64,000 nt of DNA. Source: Eleginops maclovinus (taxonomy: Eukaryota; Chordata; Actinopteri; Perciformes; Eleginopidae). Positions 37,781 to 50,505 of this stretch are shown one piece after another. The first letter of the stretch is position 1; the number at the start of each line of letters is the position of its first letter. A program made the translations under genes and the position numbers. The DNA is taken from contig NC_086356.1 of assembly GCF_036324505.1 (NCBI RefSeq), forward strand, positions 19,095,528 through 19,159,527, written 5' to 3'. The notes under the pieces are model-generated. The model was not told the origin of the DNA, searched no databases, and saw nothing but the letters and a program-made list of their open reading frames with translations.

Positions 37781-38083
37781 AATATATATAACATTAATGG
37801 GAACTTTTGCCCCCCTGAGGCTTCAGTCCTGCAGCCCGGTGTGTGAGGGGGCGGGGCCAGAGGAGAGGCTGAAACAACTCTGGCGACACCTGCAAACAAA
37901 CTGCCAACCGACTGTACTGAAGAGAAGAGACGGAGAAAGTTGAAGCAAACCGTAATGCGGAATAAGACTGCGAAAGGTGCGTTTTAAGCAAAAAGCTAAC
38001 AGAAAAACAACTTGTATATTAACAAGTTGTGAGATTTGAGTTCACTACGGATCGCACCGAGGGTTGAGAAGAGACGACAGCAG
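37781..38083 (+). promoter_or_regulatory. arhgef28: arhgef28 promoter and non-coding first exon
   Basis: A GC-rich island with an Sp1-type GGGGGCGGGGCC at about 37847-37858 is followed by an exon-like stretch that ends with the donor GACAGCAG|GTAATG at 38083. A second exon 40535-40589 (acceptor TCCCTAG) carries the ATG at 40557. An AT-rich TATATATAAC near 37785 is too far upstream to be an obvious TATA box. The start site is inferred. Confidence 0.5.
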
Positions 38084-40159
38084 GTAATGGCAATCTGATT
38101 AATCTTCAACTGAAGAAATCTGCTTAAAATAGTTTTGAATTAACAACTGCGGTTTGATATCATGATGTTTTTTCAATTTTGCACATGTTGACTTAGGCTG
38201 TAAACTATCAAATTATCAAGTTGGAGCGTTCATAGGTAAAACGTAAAAACAACGTGGTGAGTTCAATGCCTCTCTGTTACTGACTCTTTCATACTCTTTG
38301 TCCATGTTGTGGTCTTGCAGTCAATTTTATTATTGCTTTGTTGCATTTACTGACTGTGTTTGACTGTGTGCAGGAGTTTCACTTCCCGGTGAAAGTAGTA
38401 GAGGCATTGTTCCTGAAGGAAATGTTAGAGTGCTGATAATGTGTGGGGTATTTATCTATCCTGTTTTCACTTCTTTGCGGGATAGTCGACCTTTCCATTC
38501 AGTGGCTTAGCATTGAGATTATTTACCATTAAAAGTTTTGTATTGTTTACAATTCTAGAGACTTCCATTTGTTTTAATATATACCAAATCGTGGTCTGAA
38601 AGAAAGTCTTTACATCTTTTTATTAATCACTTAAAGGCACTGACATTACTCAGTGAGTATTAAGTGAAAAGCTAAAGTGTAGTACCTAAAGGCTGAAAGC
38701 AGAAAAGTGCTACTATTCATACAGCCTATAACAGATTGCAGTTTGTCATGTGAGAGGAATTGGATTATTCAATCATGCATCCCCTGAAAAAAATGTTAAG
38801 GGACAACAGGATCAGCTTGCTCAGGTCTGAAAATATTTGCATCACATATAAAGATGTCTAAATGAATTTCCCAAATGCGTTGCGACAGTGTTCGTTCTCT
38901 TGTTATGTGTAATCTCTTTTCTCACGCTCTGTTCTGGAGTGTGTGGCCACCAGCCAGGTCAGGTTTCTTATTCAGCACATTGACCATGTCAGAGGCTGAA
39001 GTCGGCCTCAGGACGATGACTGACACAAATTCTGTGCAGACGAGAACAACTGGACATCAGGACTGGAGATTCTTCATCTCTGTTTGTTCCTCCTGTTTTG
39101 CGTGTGTTACTTTGGCAACCTGATCACATGGTTATTTTTTACCTATAGATGATTCAGAATGTGTTATTGAGCTCAAGAAGGTTAATTCAAGGTGCATGTT
39201 GATTCTTTTTCTATGTGTTGAATCAGATTATGTCTTTAAACCTTGCATAAACTCTAGCAGACCAGAATATTCACATATGTTGACGTTATAGGGCGCAACC
39301 TGCCAACCTAGGACAATGTTTATTTTAAAAAATGACACGTAAAGCCTCTCTAGTTCCAAGTTACAATCATTTAGCCCGATTGATGTGAGCAGTATTAAAA
39401 ACAGGAAATAGACGCCCAGGCCTGTGGCATTCACTTCTATTGATAAGATACAATATCAGAGGGATAGTGATATTATTGTTAGGTACACCCTAAGGACAGC
39501 AGTTAGTGTAATGTGACTTTACCTGTTGTTGGATGGACCATGGATCCTTGATTTTTGTCTTCTGTGCCCCTAACAGTTTTTTTTAATGAAGTAACCTTCA
39601 GTTCAACTGAGGTTCAGAGTATAGTGCCTCCTTTATTGTATTTCATATGTTGAATAAGGGGTTGATAATATTGGGAAAAGTGTTGAAATAGGGGTTTACA
39701 TTTTTTGACATTAAGAATAATTTTGAAGGTTTTCATTATATGAAAATGGCTTTAAGTCGACATCAATCTCTGAGCAAGGTCACACCATAGTGGAAAATCT
39801 TTTTCCTCTTGCTAGCATAACAGTTGCTACGGCCGAAAAATTAAAGAAAAAGAGATGACTACAGATGATGAATTCTGATGACCACTGAGCTGCAGAATTC
39901 AAACTGTTTGGGCTTGTCTAAGTGGCACCAGCTCATGCAAATGAGTGTCTAGACATGGTGCAGCCTGCAGAGCTGACACCACTGTGCAGCTTTGAAGTCA
40001 TGCACTATTCACAGCTGAGAGTGAAGTCACAGCGGGTCCGGTGTGTGCTGACGATACAGTTACTATTTTTTCTCTCCCCTGCTGCATCCTGCAAGAGGAG
40101 TCTGACGCTGTTGATATTGTACCTTCTCCCGTACAGGTTAACCCAATCACCTAAAGGCT

Positions 40160-40294
40160 TTAAAGGGGCCCTATTTTTGTGCATGTAAATGGTCTAAATC
40201 CAAAAGTTCATGACACTCCTCCCCTTTCTGAAATGTCTATATTGTACTTTTTTTCTGTACTATAAAATATGAACATTAAAATGTGCCTCTTTAA
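40160..40294. mobile_element. Short TTAA-flanked MITE (GGGGCCC type)
   Basis: TTAA at 40160-40163 and 40291-40294 with inverted ends TTAAAGGGGCCC and TTAAAGAGGCAC, 135 bp in all. The left end is close to the 46065-46423 element, including a TTTTTGTGCATGTAAA block near the left end that is found inverted in that copy. Probably a short or deleted member of the same family, in the intron after the first coding exon of arhgef28. Confidence 0.5.
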
Positions 40295-40556
40295 GAGGAG
40301 CACCATATATAAAAGTGTGTACATTGTTCACCAGAAAATGACCTCAGATTAATTTAATGTTTAAAAAACAAGATATATCCTCACTTGAGCGACTCTGCCT
40401 GCAGCACACAATTTACATTTCCCTGAATTAATTATAAACAATTTCAATAAAACTAATGTCATCATTTCTTTTACTTTGAAACGTTCATTTTTTCTTATCC
40501 TGACATTGTAGTAACATGAATATTTCCTCCCTAGGCATCTGGTGGATGGAGTTAAA

Positions 40557-43500
40557 ATGGACATGAACAGAAGAGAGGTGCCTCTATATGTAAGTGCTCA
40601 TATATTTTGCTCCAGTCTGTAAGTGTGTGATGTGTTTGCGGTCTATTTGGATATTTTTAGGGTGTGGTTGAGTGAATCGTGAACTCTGAATAGCAGTCTG
40701 CCATATTTAGACCCCACTCTGTGTTTTCCCACCAGAATTAGAGCACTCTAGTTTTTTCTTCCCGCCTCTCTCTCTCTCCTGACTCTCCCTCTGTGCTGGG
40801 GTTGACTAGCAAGCCTTGTGTCGCAGATGAAACTTAAGCCAGGAGGGTTTCAGTCCCTGGGGAAACCAGGCCTTACACAGCCTGCTCCTCATAGGACAAG
40901 GCCCTCTGAAAGCATGGCCTCCGCAGTGAACATTGGAAAGAATATCCCTATTTTTTTGTGGGTTTTCCTAGAAGGAGTGCACTGAACAGTGTATTAATTG
41001 AACAAATACACATTTTCCATTTGAAAACCCTGTCAGAGTGCACAGTATGCAGGTGTGTTTGGATTATTGTTTGACATAATAGAACTCTGTTTCTTTGTGG
41101 TACTTTCATTTCTTCCATCTGTCTTTCTATTCCCCGTCAATCCTCCATCTCTCTCACTCTCTTGCCCTTATTCTCCTGTGTGTGTGTGGAAGTCTGGGTG
41201 GGCCATTCACTGAAGTGTTGCCAGATTTTTGGTAAGCAGAGTGTCTGCTTGTTTTGCCGTGTCACCAGTTTCATAGGATGAAGGGTTTGGTGGGGGCTCG
41301 CTCCAAAACCTTTGCCTTCCCTCACTCATAGAGGCTGACTGAGGTCCGGTCTGAAAACCCAGGCATGTGAATCATTATGAGCTCTACCACTCTCACATAC
41401 ACCTCTCCATTAGGAGGAAGTGGCGTCTCCACCCTCGAAGGTCACAGCTCAACAGCACAAAGTCTCCCTGCTGAATGAGATCCAGATTTCAATGCCAGGC
41501 TTTGTGCAGGCGAGCCAATGCACACTGCTGTGCTATAAAAGCTGTTATTGTAACACCCTTAGTGAAGTGTTATAGTGCACCTTCCATACATACAACATAG
41601 TGTCAGGACCAGAGCAGGTACTGTTCGGCCAGATCAATGGATAAATGGTTGCATTGTGTTGCAGGCAGGAAGTGGGAGTTCCTGTCTTGGACAAAGTTTT
41701 ATTGAGCTCCAGTGCAGGGATTTTTGCGTCCATGTGCTGATGTGTGGGTAAATGGAATCCCCCTGCAAGAAGACTCATGTCGCTGAAATGTGAGAAGTTC
41801 ACATCTGATTTGAAAGAGAAATATACCAAAAAATCAAACCATCTACAACCAACGGCTCTATGACATTGTCAGACTGTTAGTGGGTCCACAATGTTGCTTG
41901 AGACTGAATACTTCAATAACTATCTAAGGGATTACTTTGGAATTTTGTACAGGCAATTGTGGTCCGCAGAGGATGTTCCCTAATGATTTTAATAAAAGCC
42001 TGACTTTTCCTTCAGTGCCACCACAAGGTATAGGCTACATTTCCCAAACTACTATTTGATGAACAATTTTTTCTAACCTTCATGTTCTCTTGAGGTGAAT
42101 CAACTGGTTTTTTTTAGCAGGCAAATGGTTTTGCACAGAAGTTTATGTTCACCAAAGAATGATGAACAAAAACAATAGTAAACCTGTAAATTCTTTCCTT
42201 GTGATTTCATCAACTTTAATTTTTGATTTGTCCATTAGCCTTCCTTGCACTGAAAAATAAATGACATTCCCTAAGCCGTATTGTTTAGTGCTAAATAGTG
42301 CATTTTAGCACGCTGACTCATTAAACATAGATTACCATGTGAAACATTGCACCTGTTAAACATAAACACGTTGGCACTGTTAACAGCAACTAGCATGTAG
42401 AAGTTAGCATTTTGCTAAAGTGACACTGTTTCCAATACAGCCTTTAACGTCTTGCTTCTTTTACAGCAGCTGCTATCTCAACACAGCACAACTGCACATT
42501 CACAAATTTAGATAGATTAGCTCTTTCCCGCTGTGCCATATTTATTCAATTGCTCATACGGTCCGATAGTGACAGATATCACAGTGCTCTTTGTGCGAGT
42601 GGGTATCTCTGTGTCATGGTTTATGATTTTGCTGGCCTTTTAAGTACTGAGGTGGTTGTGTTTGCCATGCTTTTCACATGTCGAACAAACACAACCTCAC
42701 CCTGCCTTTTGAAAAGCCAGTCAATCATAATAGAAGAAAATACTTGAACAAATAGACGTGCTCTCTGTTTTCTCTAATATTGCAGACCTAAAATAGTCTC
42801 AATAACGATTAATGTCAGCTTGCACAAACTCCAGGTACTTCTTAGTATTTTTACGTAACAAGGAGTCTGTTCTTGGCAGCCCTGTTCTTCGAAATCTTTG
42901 GGGCACCACGCCAGATTTACTGACAGAGCTTTCTGATAGATCTTTCTGATATGAAGATTAGTTAGTATCTCATAAATCAGAGGTATGTGTCCCAGCTGAG
43001 TATGAGAACAGGCCTGCAGTACAGTTTAAGCTGTCACCCTCAAGGCTCCAATGAGCTTCCGTTCCATTGAGTTTCTTTAAGCTTAGATGTACGTACGTTC
43101 ATGTGTCACTTCGGAACTGTGTGCTGTAGAAATACTTAAGATATTTTTCCTTTGAATTATTCTTAGGATTAGAAAAGGCATTACATGATGTGTCAGCTGG
43201 TTTGAACAAAGACTAACTGTGAAAAACAATAATAATTTATAGACTATGTGAGGATTTCAGCACATTTGACAAAACATAATTTGTGTCAGTTTCTGAAATT
43301 CTACACTGTTAAAAATGGTCAATAATTAAAACAAAAAAAACAACTCTGTCTGCGCTGACGTCAGGCTGTTTTTCTCACTCGGGTCAGACTGTTATTGAAG
43401 CTGTTTTTGTTGTTGCAGTGTTCTTGCCTCCCCTGACGTCACCTGCGTGTTACACTCAGGAGATCACAGCAAAGAGCTCTAAAGCTGATGACTGCTGGTT

Positions 43501-46500
43501 TCCTGGAGACGACAGGCAGCAGATCCCACTGAAAGGACAGTAACATGGGGATTATAAACACTGGTGGATCTCTAGTGAAAACAAATATTAATATGCACCA
43601 GGTATTATGTTAAATTAAGATAATCTTGCTCATTCTTACTAAGGCATGCATGTCCAGACAATAAATACTAAGTACGACAGATTAAAGAGTAAAATACAAA
43701 TATAACACTTCCATTAACATATATTTATTTAATTACCACCAGACAAAGTGTTCTGTAGAACACAGCACATACATATATGTTTGCATGACCATTATCTAGT
43801 GTGTAGACTTACTCCATTTCTCCATACTTTAAGGCTATCTTACACATCAACACCCCCTCTTTGATTGGTATCAAGCTCCTATTGCATATGTGATAGACCT
43901 CCTCGTGTTCCATAATTTACACATTACACCTGACCTGAGAACTGCCCATATAAGACACATGAGGTTAAACTACAAGGTGTTGAATATTTCATTGTTGCTG
44001 GATCAGCTCGTGGCATGATACAACCCCACAGCAGAGGGCATAGATCACATCAGTCGTTTTTTTATCACCAGCCATCCTCCCTCCCTTTCCCCAAGGCACA
44101 GGAGGTGAAGTTAGGATCAAGCAAACTCTGTCTGATCAAATTGTACCTGTGTGAACAATATCGTCTGAGGCTGCTGCAGATGGTTGGGATGATAAAGTTG
44201 AAACTTCAGCCTCCTTGTAGGAGTAAAAATGAAATCAAAATAAATGAAATAATAAGCGTACACATATGTTTCCATATCTTTCATAGAAATTTAAATCTAG
44301 CAGCCGGAGGACAATTTCCCAAAACGAAGCAGCAGACATAGAAAATTGATAAATCTCCTTGATGTTAATATGGGATATTTTATAATAATCCTTCGGGTCA
44401 GGACACAAATGTGATGGTTACATAATAAATGTAATGAAATTCTACACGAGCCTTGCGTCTTGCTAGCCTTGTAAGAAATCAAGAAGGCTGCACAAACCAT
44501 AGGCCGACATCTTATCTTTTAGTTTGCTGGAATAATAATCAGCGATATCCTTAACAGTGTACAGTGGTAGCTAAGTGGTGGTAGTGCAACTGACCACTGA
44601 GTGCACATAGCAAGCTGAGAAACTGGAGGCTGAGTCAGACCTCTTTTATCAGTCAAAACTAACAGCCTGCCAACACAGGAGGTCAGTTTCATTTCTACCT
44701 CTGAATCACCACCGACTGGACTCCAGAAGAAACACTGGAAAGCTCCCAGATTTTCGGGTCAAGGCAAATACAAAGGAGAGTGGCTTTAGTTTGAAAGGCC
44801 CAAACGACAACTTAGACTTTTTATATTATTGTTTGGTTAGTCAAGATGGAAGATGGTCTGTATATATGAGGTTGTGCAGAGAAATCTTTCCCATCTACAG
44901 TAATGGTGTTAACAAAAGGCCTTTTGGCAAAATAAGGCCTGTATCTGTGTCCTTTAGCAGGTAGCTTACTATCAGTAGGAAGTAAAAATACCTGCAAAAG
45001 TATTCACAATCCCATCAGTACTTCGCTATATTTTATTGTGTGCTAATAAGCATATGATAGCATATTAACAGACCAAATATAGTTAACATTGTACCTGCTA
45101 GAAATGAGCATTTAAGCTAGCCTTCAGCATGTTAGCTTCCTGCATTAGCTTTAAGCATGGCCAAGCCCAACATCCTCACATCCACTCAAGACTCTTCATG
45201 TTGTTTAAATATAATGATGATTATATTTAATCCATCCACACTCAAAGCTATAATTATGAGCTGTTTATGCTTCAGTCCCTTTTATTTAGCTGTCCTCACT
45301 CTAAAATGTTACAAGAATTAAAAGTCAGTCGTGCATATAGCTACAAAAGCTTTTGGCTTGAGAAAAATGATTCCTGGTTGATATAGGCCCCTTTAAATAC
45401 ATTTAAGCTTGATGAATGCCTTAGCCTAATGTCTTAACAATAAGGACAAATTAAGGATGGCAATAAATCATGATAATAACAATTATGATGAAACCCTAAG
45501 CTGAGCACAAGAAAAACAGATGACTAGGATATTGCACAAGCATTGAACTCCAAGTGTGTGATCCCTCTTGAACTTCAACGATACCCTCTTGAAAAGGTTG
45601 CCTCTGGAGGGAAAAATAACACTGGGTAGTGAAGTGAATCTTGCGTTTTTCCTGTTTGGTAATCTTATTGACATTAACTTTGCTTTGTCAGTGATTAAGA
45701 GGCACTTCATATCAGTGAATAATGTGGGTGATTGAGAGAACTCTAACAGAGGGAACTCAGTCGGTCTGTGTTGATCTTCTGCTCTAAAATCTTTTTTGAG
45801 GACATGACTTGTGGGTGTTTTTGGAGTGATGCTGGTCAAAGCAGAGTTCAGATGCACTCAATAAAAAATAACAAGGTCACTGATGTTACAGAAGTTATGA
45901 ACCTCATTTTTAGGATGCAGTCAATCCTATTGTGGGAAAATGACTGGTGTCTCTTTTTCTTCCTTTATTGGTGGCTTACCCATGCTCCTTCTATGTCGTG
46001 TCAGAGGGTGATAAGAAAATATTTTTTCCCTCTGGAGAGAGCAGTTTATAAAAAGCCTTTTACATTAAAGAGGCCCTATTATGCTCAATTTGTGCTTTTA
46101 CTGTGACATCAAGAGCCCGATCTGCTCTGATTGGTCAGCTGGACAGCTTTTTTGTGATTGGTAAACTGCTTAAAAAATGTCCCACCCATTAGCCTATTTC
46201 AAATCATTTGTTGAAGCGCTAGCCAATAGAAGCATGAGTGTTATGTAATGATGTCACTAATGAGTCCAATAGAGACGTTTAAGGTTGGGGGGGAACCTTT
46301 TTTCTCTCCCCCTGGAGACACCTTTGGTATTTTAGCCTTTGCAGATCATTTACATGCACAAAAACCTGTAAAACGCACTAAGGGAAAGGGAAAACCCCAA
46401 ACAGCATAACAGGGCCCCTTTAAGTTGTAAAAGCAATTAAATGGTTGGATTTTCTTTTTCTCATTGCAGGGACAAGTGGAGGCCCATGTAAGGTTACAGG

Positions 46501-49500
46501 CGAAAGCTCCTGAAGACGCAGAGTTTTACATTGTTGTACAAGGCTCTGACCTCACACATGTGACTGCAGCAAAAAGAGGACATGATGGTCAGAGCCTTTG
46601 CTACACAGTTCCCGGTAAGTCCTTCAATCAAGCATTAGTCTTCACTTTTAGCCTTGTTGTTATCTACCCCCTTATCAGGATTCTCTCGATCTTCCACAGG
46701 CCATACCCTTGTGGAAGTTGCCTCTGTGACATCCTACTACTACGCAGAGGACAAAGTAAACCCATGCGAAGGTGAAGATTCTCTGGAATACATCAGGGAT
46801 GTTGCCCAGGAGGTAGCAGAGTACCTGAGTGCAAAAAGGGAGCAGCTTGGCCCTCAGAGCTACTTAGATGTCCTGAAGAGGTTTTCCACGTGGGCGCAGG
46901 CAGCTGACGAGGAGCCCTCCGCTCTGGGGTCAGACAGCGATGAGGAGGATATTCGACTCGGGCAAAGTTCATCTGATGAAGTCGGTCTCAGGCCGCTGGA
47001 TGAGAGGATCACACAGGCTCTGGCCAACATGGAATATCCTCAGCAGTTGAAAAACACTGACAGTGAGCCGAGAGAAGGTAATGAAACTGGAGATGAGAGT
47101 GTAAGTAACAAGCTGTGATCTTGTGGGTTTTATAAGTCATTGTTGTGTGTAGTTCTTTCCAGTTTTTGATGCCTTCTAAAGCACGTATGGGTCTGCGTAT
47201 TGTAGTGTATGGATCAGTGACACTTTTAGAAACCAAACAAAACAAAGCAAAGGTATATACATGTGGATTTATTTCACTCAGAAGATCAAAGTAAGTTAAG
47301 CCACAGATCCACTCACAACCTGGTTGGTGCTCTGCTACTTCCTGGATCATTTGCAGGGATCAAATATCAGGGAATCCCCTCAGGTCAGCAGATAAAGTAT
47401 GAGGATTATCAACTATTCAATTGCCAAATAACTTTTTTCTTCTTCTTTGTTTTGTTCTATTGTTGCTGGGATGCACATCCTGGAGGTGTTCCTAAAGGCT
47501 GGTTCACAGGTTCAGAAACACATATTTTGTCACTTAACTCCAGTGATATCTAGCCACAGGTTTTGTCTCACTTGCACACGATTTGAGGTTGGAATCTGTA
47601 AATTATCCAGACTAAAGGAGATTTATTTGTACCCCCTAGATGCATAGGTAATTTAGATCTGCACTCTTCCAAAAGATGCTGTGCTAGCGAGCTCATTTAT
47701 CGCGCTATGAAGTAGGGTAGACCAATTATAATAGCAGAAATAATTTTAACATTTTGCAAATAAAAGTTAACATTTTAAACCAAACACAGCTCAACAACGA
47801 AGGTATTAAATGTCTTGCTGTGTAAAAGCATATGGGTAATGGGTAATATGAATGAGCCTATTATATAGAGAATAGTAAGAGATTAAGTGGACAGGTCTTA
47901 AACATTTCCCTGTAACTTTTTTACAGCTTTCTACTCCTCATAACCTGGAAACATCAAATCACCATATCAACATAGCCGGATACAACTACATATTTTTTCC
48001 TTTTACAATTTGTGTGAATTAACCCTAACAGACAGACAACATAAGGCCTTCAGGTCACCCTCAGTGCAGTGCTGTTCTAGGTGCTCAGAGGTTATAGAAA
48101 CCCACCATGAGATCTGTCTCTTCATCACATGATGTGCAGGACCAGCCAGCCGGCCAGTGTGCTCTGTAGAAGACGGAGCAATTACTGCCATTATACCTCT
48201 TCAGCCAGATTAGAGTTGTCTTGCAGACCTCTGTGTCTGTAAAATCCACTCCCACAATCCTCCTCTGCACTACACTCCCACTGCTGTGTCAGAGTGCTTT
48301 CTTACATCTAGGCCTCAGAATTTATTAAGGTTCATTATTACAAAGCATTTTTTAAGAAACTGATGGCTGAACACAGACATAGGTATAGATTTAACATGGG
48401 TGCATTTTAAGAGATGACATGTTGTTATGGAAAAGTATAGTTGGCTAATACAGTTAATTGCCTTTTTACAATTCCATTGTATAGCATGGTTAGAAGGCCT
48501 CATACAGTCATAGGCTGTCCTCTCTGCAGTATGGTAACTATTTGCAAATGGCATGCTTACAAAAAGCAAATGCGCATGCAAAACATGGGCAGGCTGCAAA
48601 TGCAAATTAGCTGTCAGCCCAAAGTCCTCAGGGTACTATTTACTGGTGTGTTCGACAATGACATTCTTGTTTGTTGAACTTTGCATAGAGCGCATGATCA
48701 GTGTTCACTCCTCTCAGTTGGGCGGAACTGGGTCACAATTAACGGCGCCATTGTGGAGGTGACGGTGAATTTTAGTTCATCCCGGGGTTCCCGGCAACAA
48801 ATTTGCAGCAAAAGAGAAGATAAGAGTTAATTTATTCTGCACATTGTTACTGGGTGGGAAAGATGGCCCCATGGCAACCTTCAGCTCTTACCCACACTTA
48901 CATTGAAGGCGCAAAGATAAAGTACCTCGAGTCGTCTCTAAAGCTGTCTTTCATCCTGTGCTTACAAAACAAAAGGGTGTATATGGAGGATTTGTGCCGA
49001 GCAGTGATCAGCAGAAGCAGGTCCACCCTGTGCTGCTTGATATCAGCGCTTTCATGTTAAAGCGTCGTTCAGAGTGAATGAGGGTTGTTTATACACCCGT
49101 ATACTTTGTGTTTATGCATCATTCTACTCCGTTGCACTCATGGCAGGAGGCAGGAACAGTTGTTTCACAGCAGGTGTTGGCTCAGTGAAACAGCCAGTTT
49201 TTCTAGATAATATATTAGTGATATACTGCAGACCTTGCGTGGCCCAGAATTCCTTCATCTGTACAATTTATTAATGCCATACATACCGTACATATGCAGC
49301 AGAATATCTGTACATCTGAGCATAGTCGAGAAAGCGTGTGTACATACCACGCCTTGATCAATCTGAAGGTTGGGTGAAAAGGTTTACTTCACTTAAGTAA
49401 GCCTGACTAATATTGGATTTTTAAAGGAGATACGGAAAATTAGAAGGAAAGAAAAAGGTCCATCCCATATTCTCAAAGTTTAAGGTGAAGGTATTTAGTT

Positions 49501-50474
49501 TTATATAATAAAAAACCCAGATAACAGTAGGATATTTCTCTATTTGAGAGTCTGAACTCAGCATTTCCTGCTATTCTGAGTAACAATTGTACTTAAACAT
49601 TAGTCAATTATCAAAATAGTTGTCTAAATCCTGGTTCTCATCCAACTTTCTCAAACTAAACCGTGATAAAACCGAGGTTCTTTTAGTTGGCTCCAAGTCC
49701 ACTCTGGCAAAAACTGACAAATTCTTCCTTAGCATCGATAACTCCACTGTCCCCCCCTCCCTCCAAGTTAAGAGTCTGGGTGTCATCCTCGACAGCACCC
49801 TATCTTTTGAAGCTCACATCAACAACATTACTCGATCAGCCTACTTCCACCTCCGCAATATTAACCGCCCGTCACTCACACCCAACAGCACCGCCATTCT
49901 CATCCACGCCCTAGTTACATCCCGTATTGATTATTGCAACTCCATCCTCTCCGGTCTTCCTCAAAAATCTCTGCGTAATCTCCAACTGGTCCAAAACTCA
50001 GCCGCCCGTATCATCACCAGAACTCCTTCCATGGATCATATCACTCCAGTTCTTCAACAACTCCATTGGCTCCCCGTTAAATACCGCATCGACTTTAAAA
50101 TGTTGCTCCTCACCTTCAAGGCCCTCCCTCTTGTGCCCTCCGATCCTCCTCTGCCTTCCAACTCACTGTACCTTCTGCCCGCTTGACCACCATGGGGTCA
50201 AGAGCCTTCAGCCACTCTGGCCCCCGTCTCTGGAACACTCTACCACAAGAAATCCGCAATATGGACTCACTCTCAACCTTCAAATCCTGCCTGAAAACCC
50301 ACCTTTTTAAACTGGCCTACTCTGTGCCATAATTACTATAAACTGATTTTTGTTTTTAAGTCTTTGTGTTTTTTAAGTCTCCAATTACTGTTTGACCTTC
50401 TTTGTTGCTTGTTTTTAATTATGCTCTGTAAGGTGTCCTTGAGAGCTTTGAAAGGCGCCTATAAATAAAATGAA

Positions 50475-50505
<31 letters not shown>

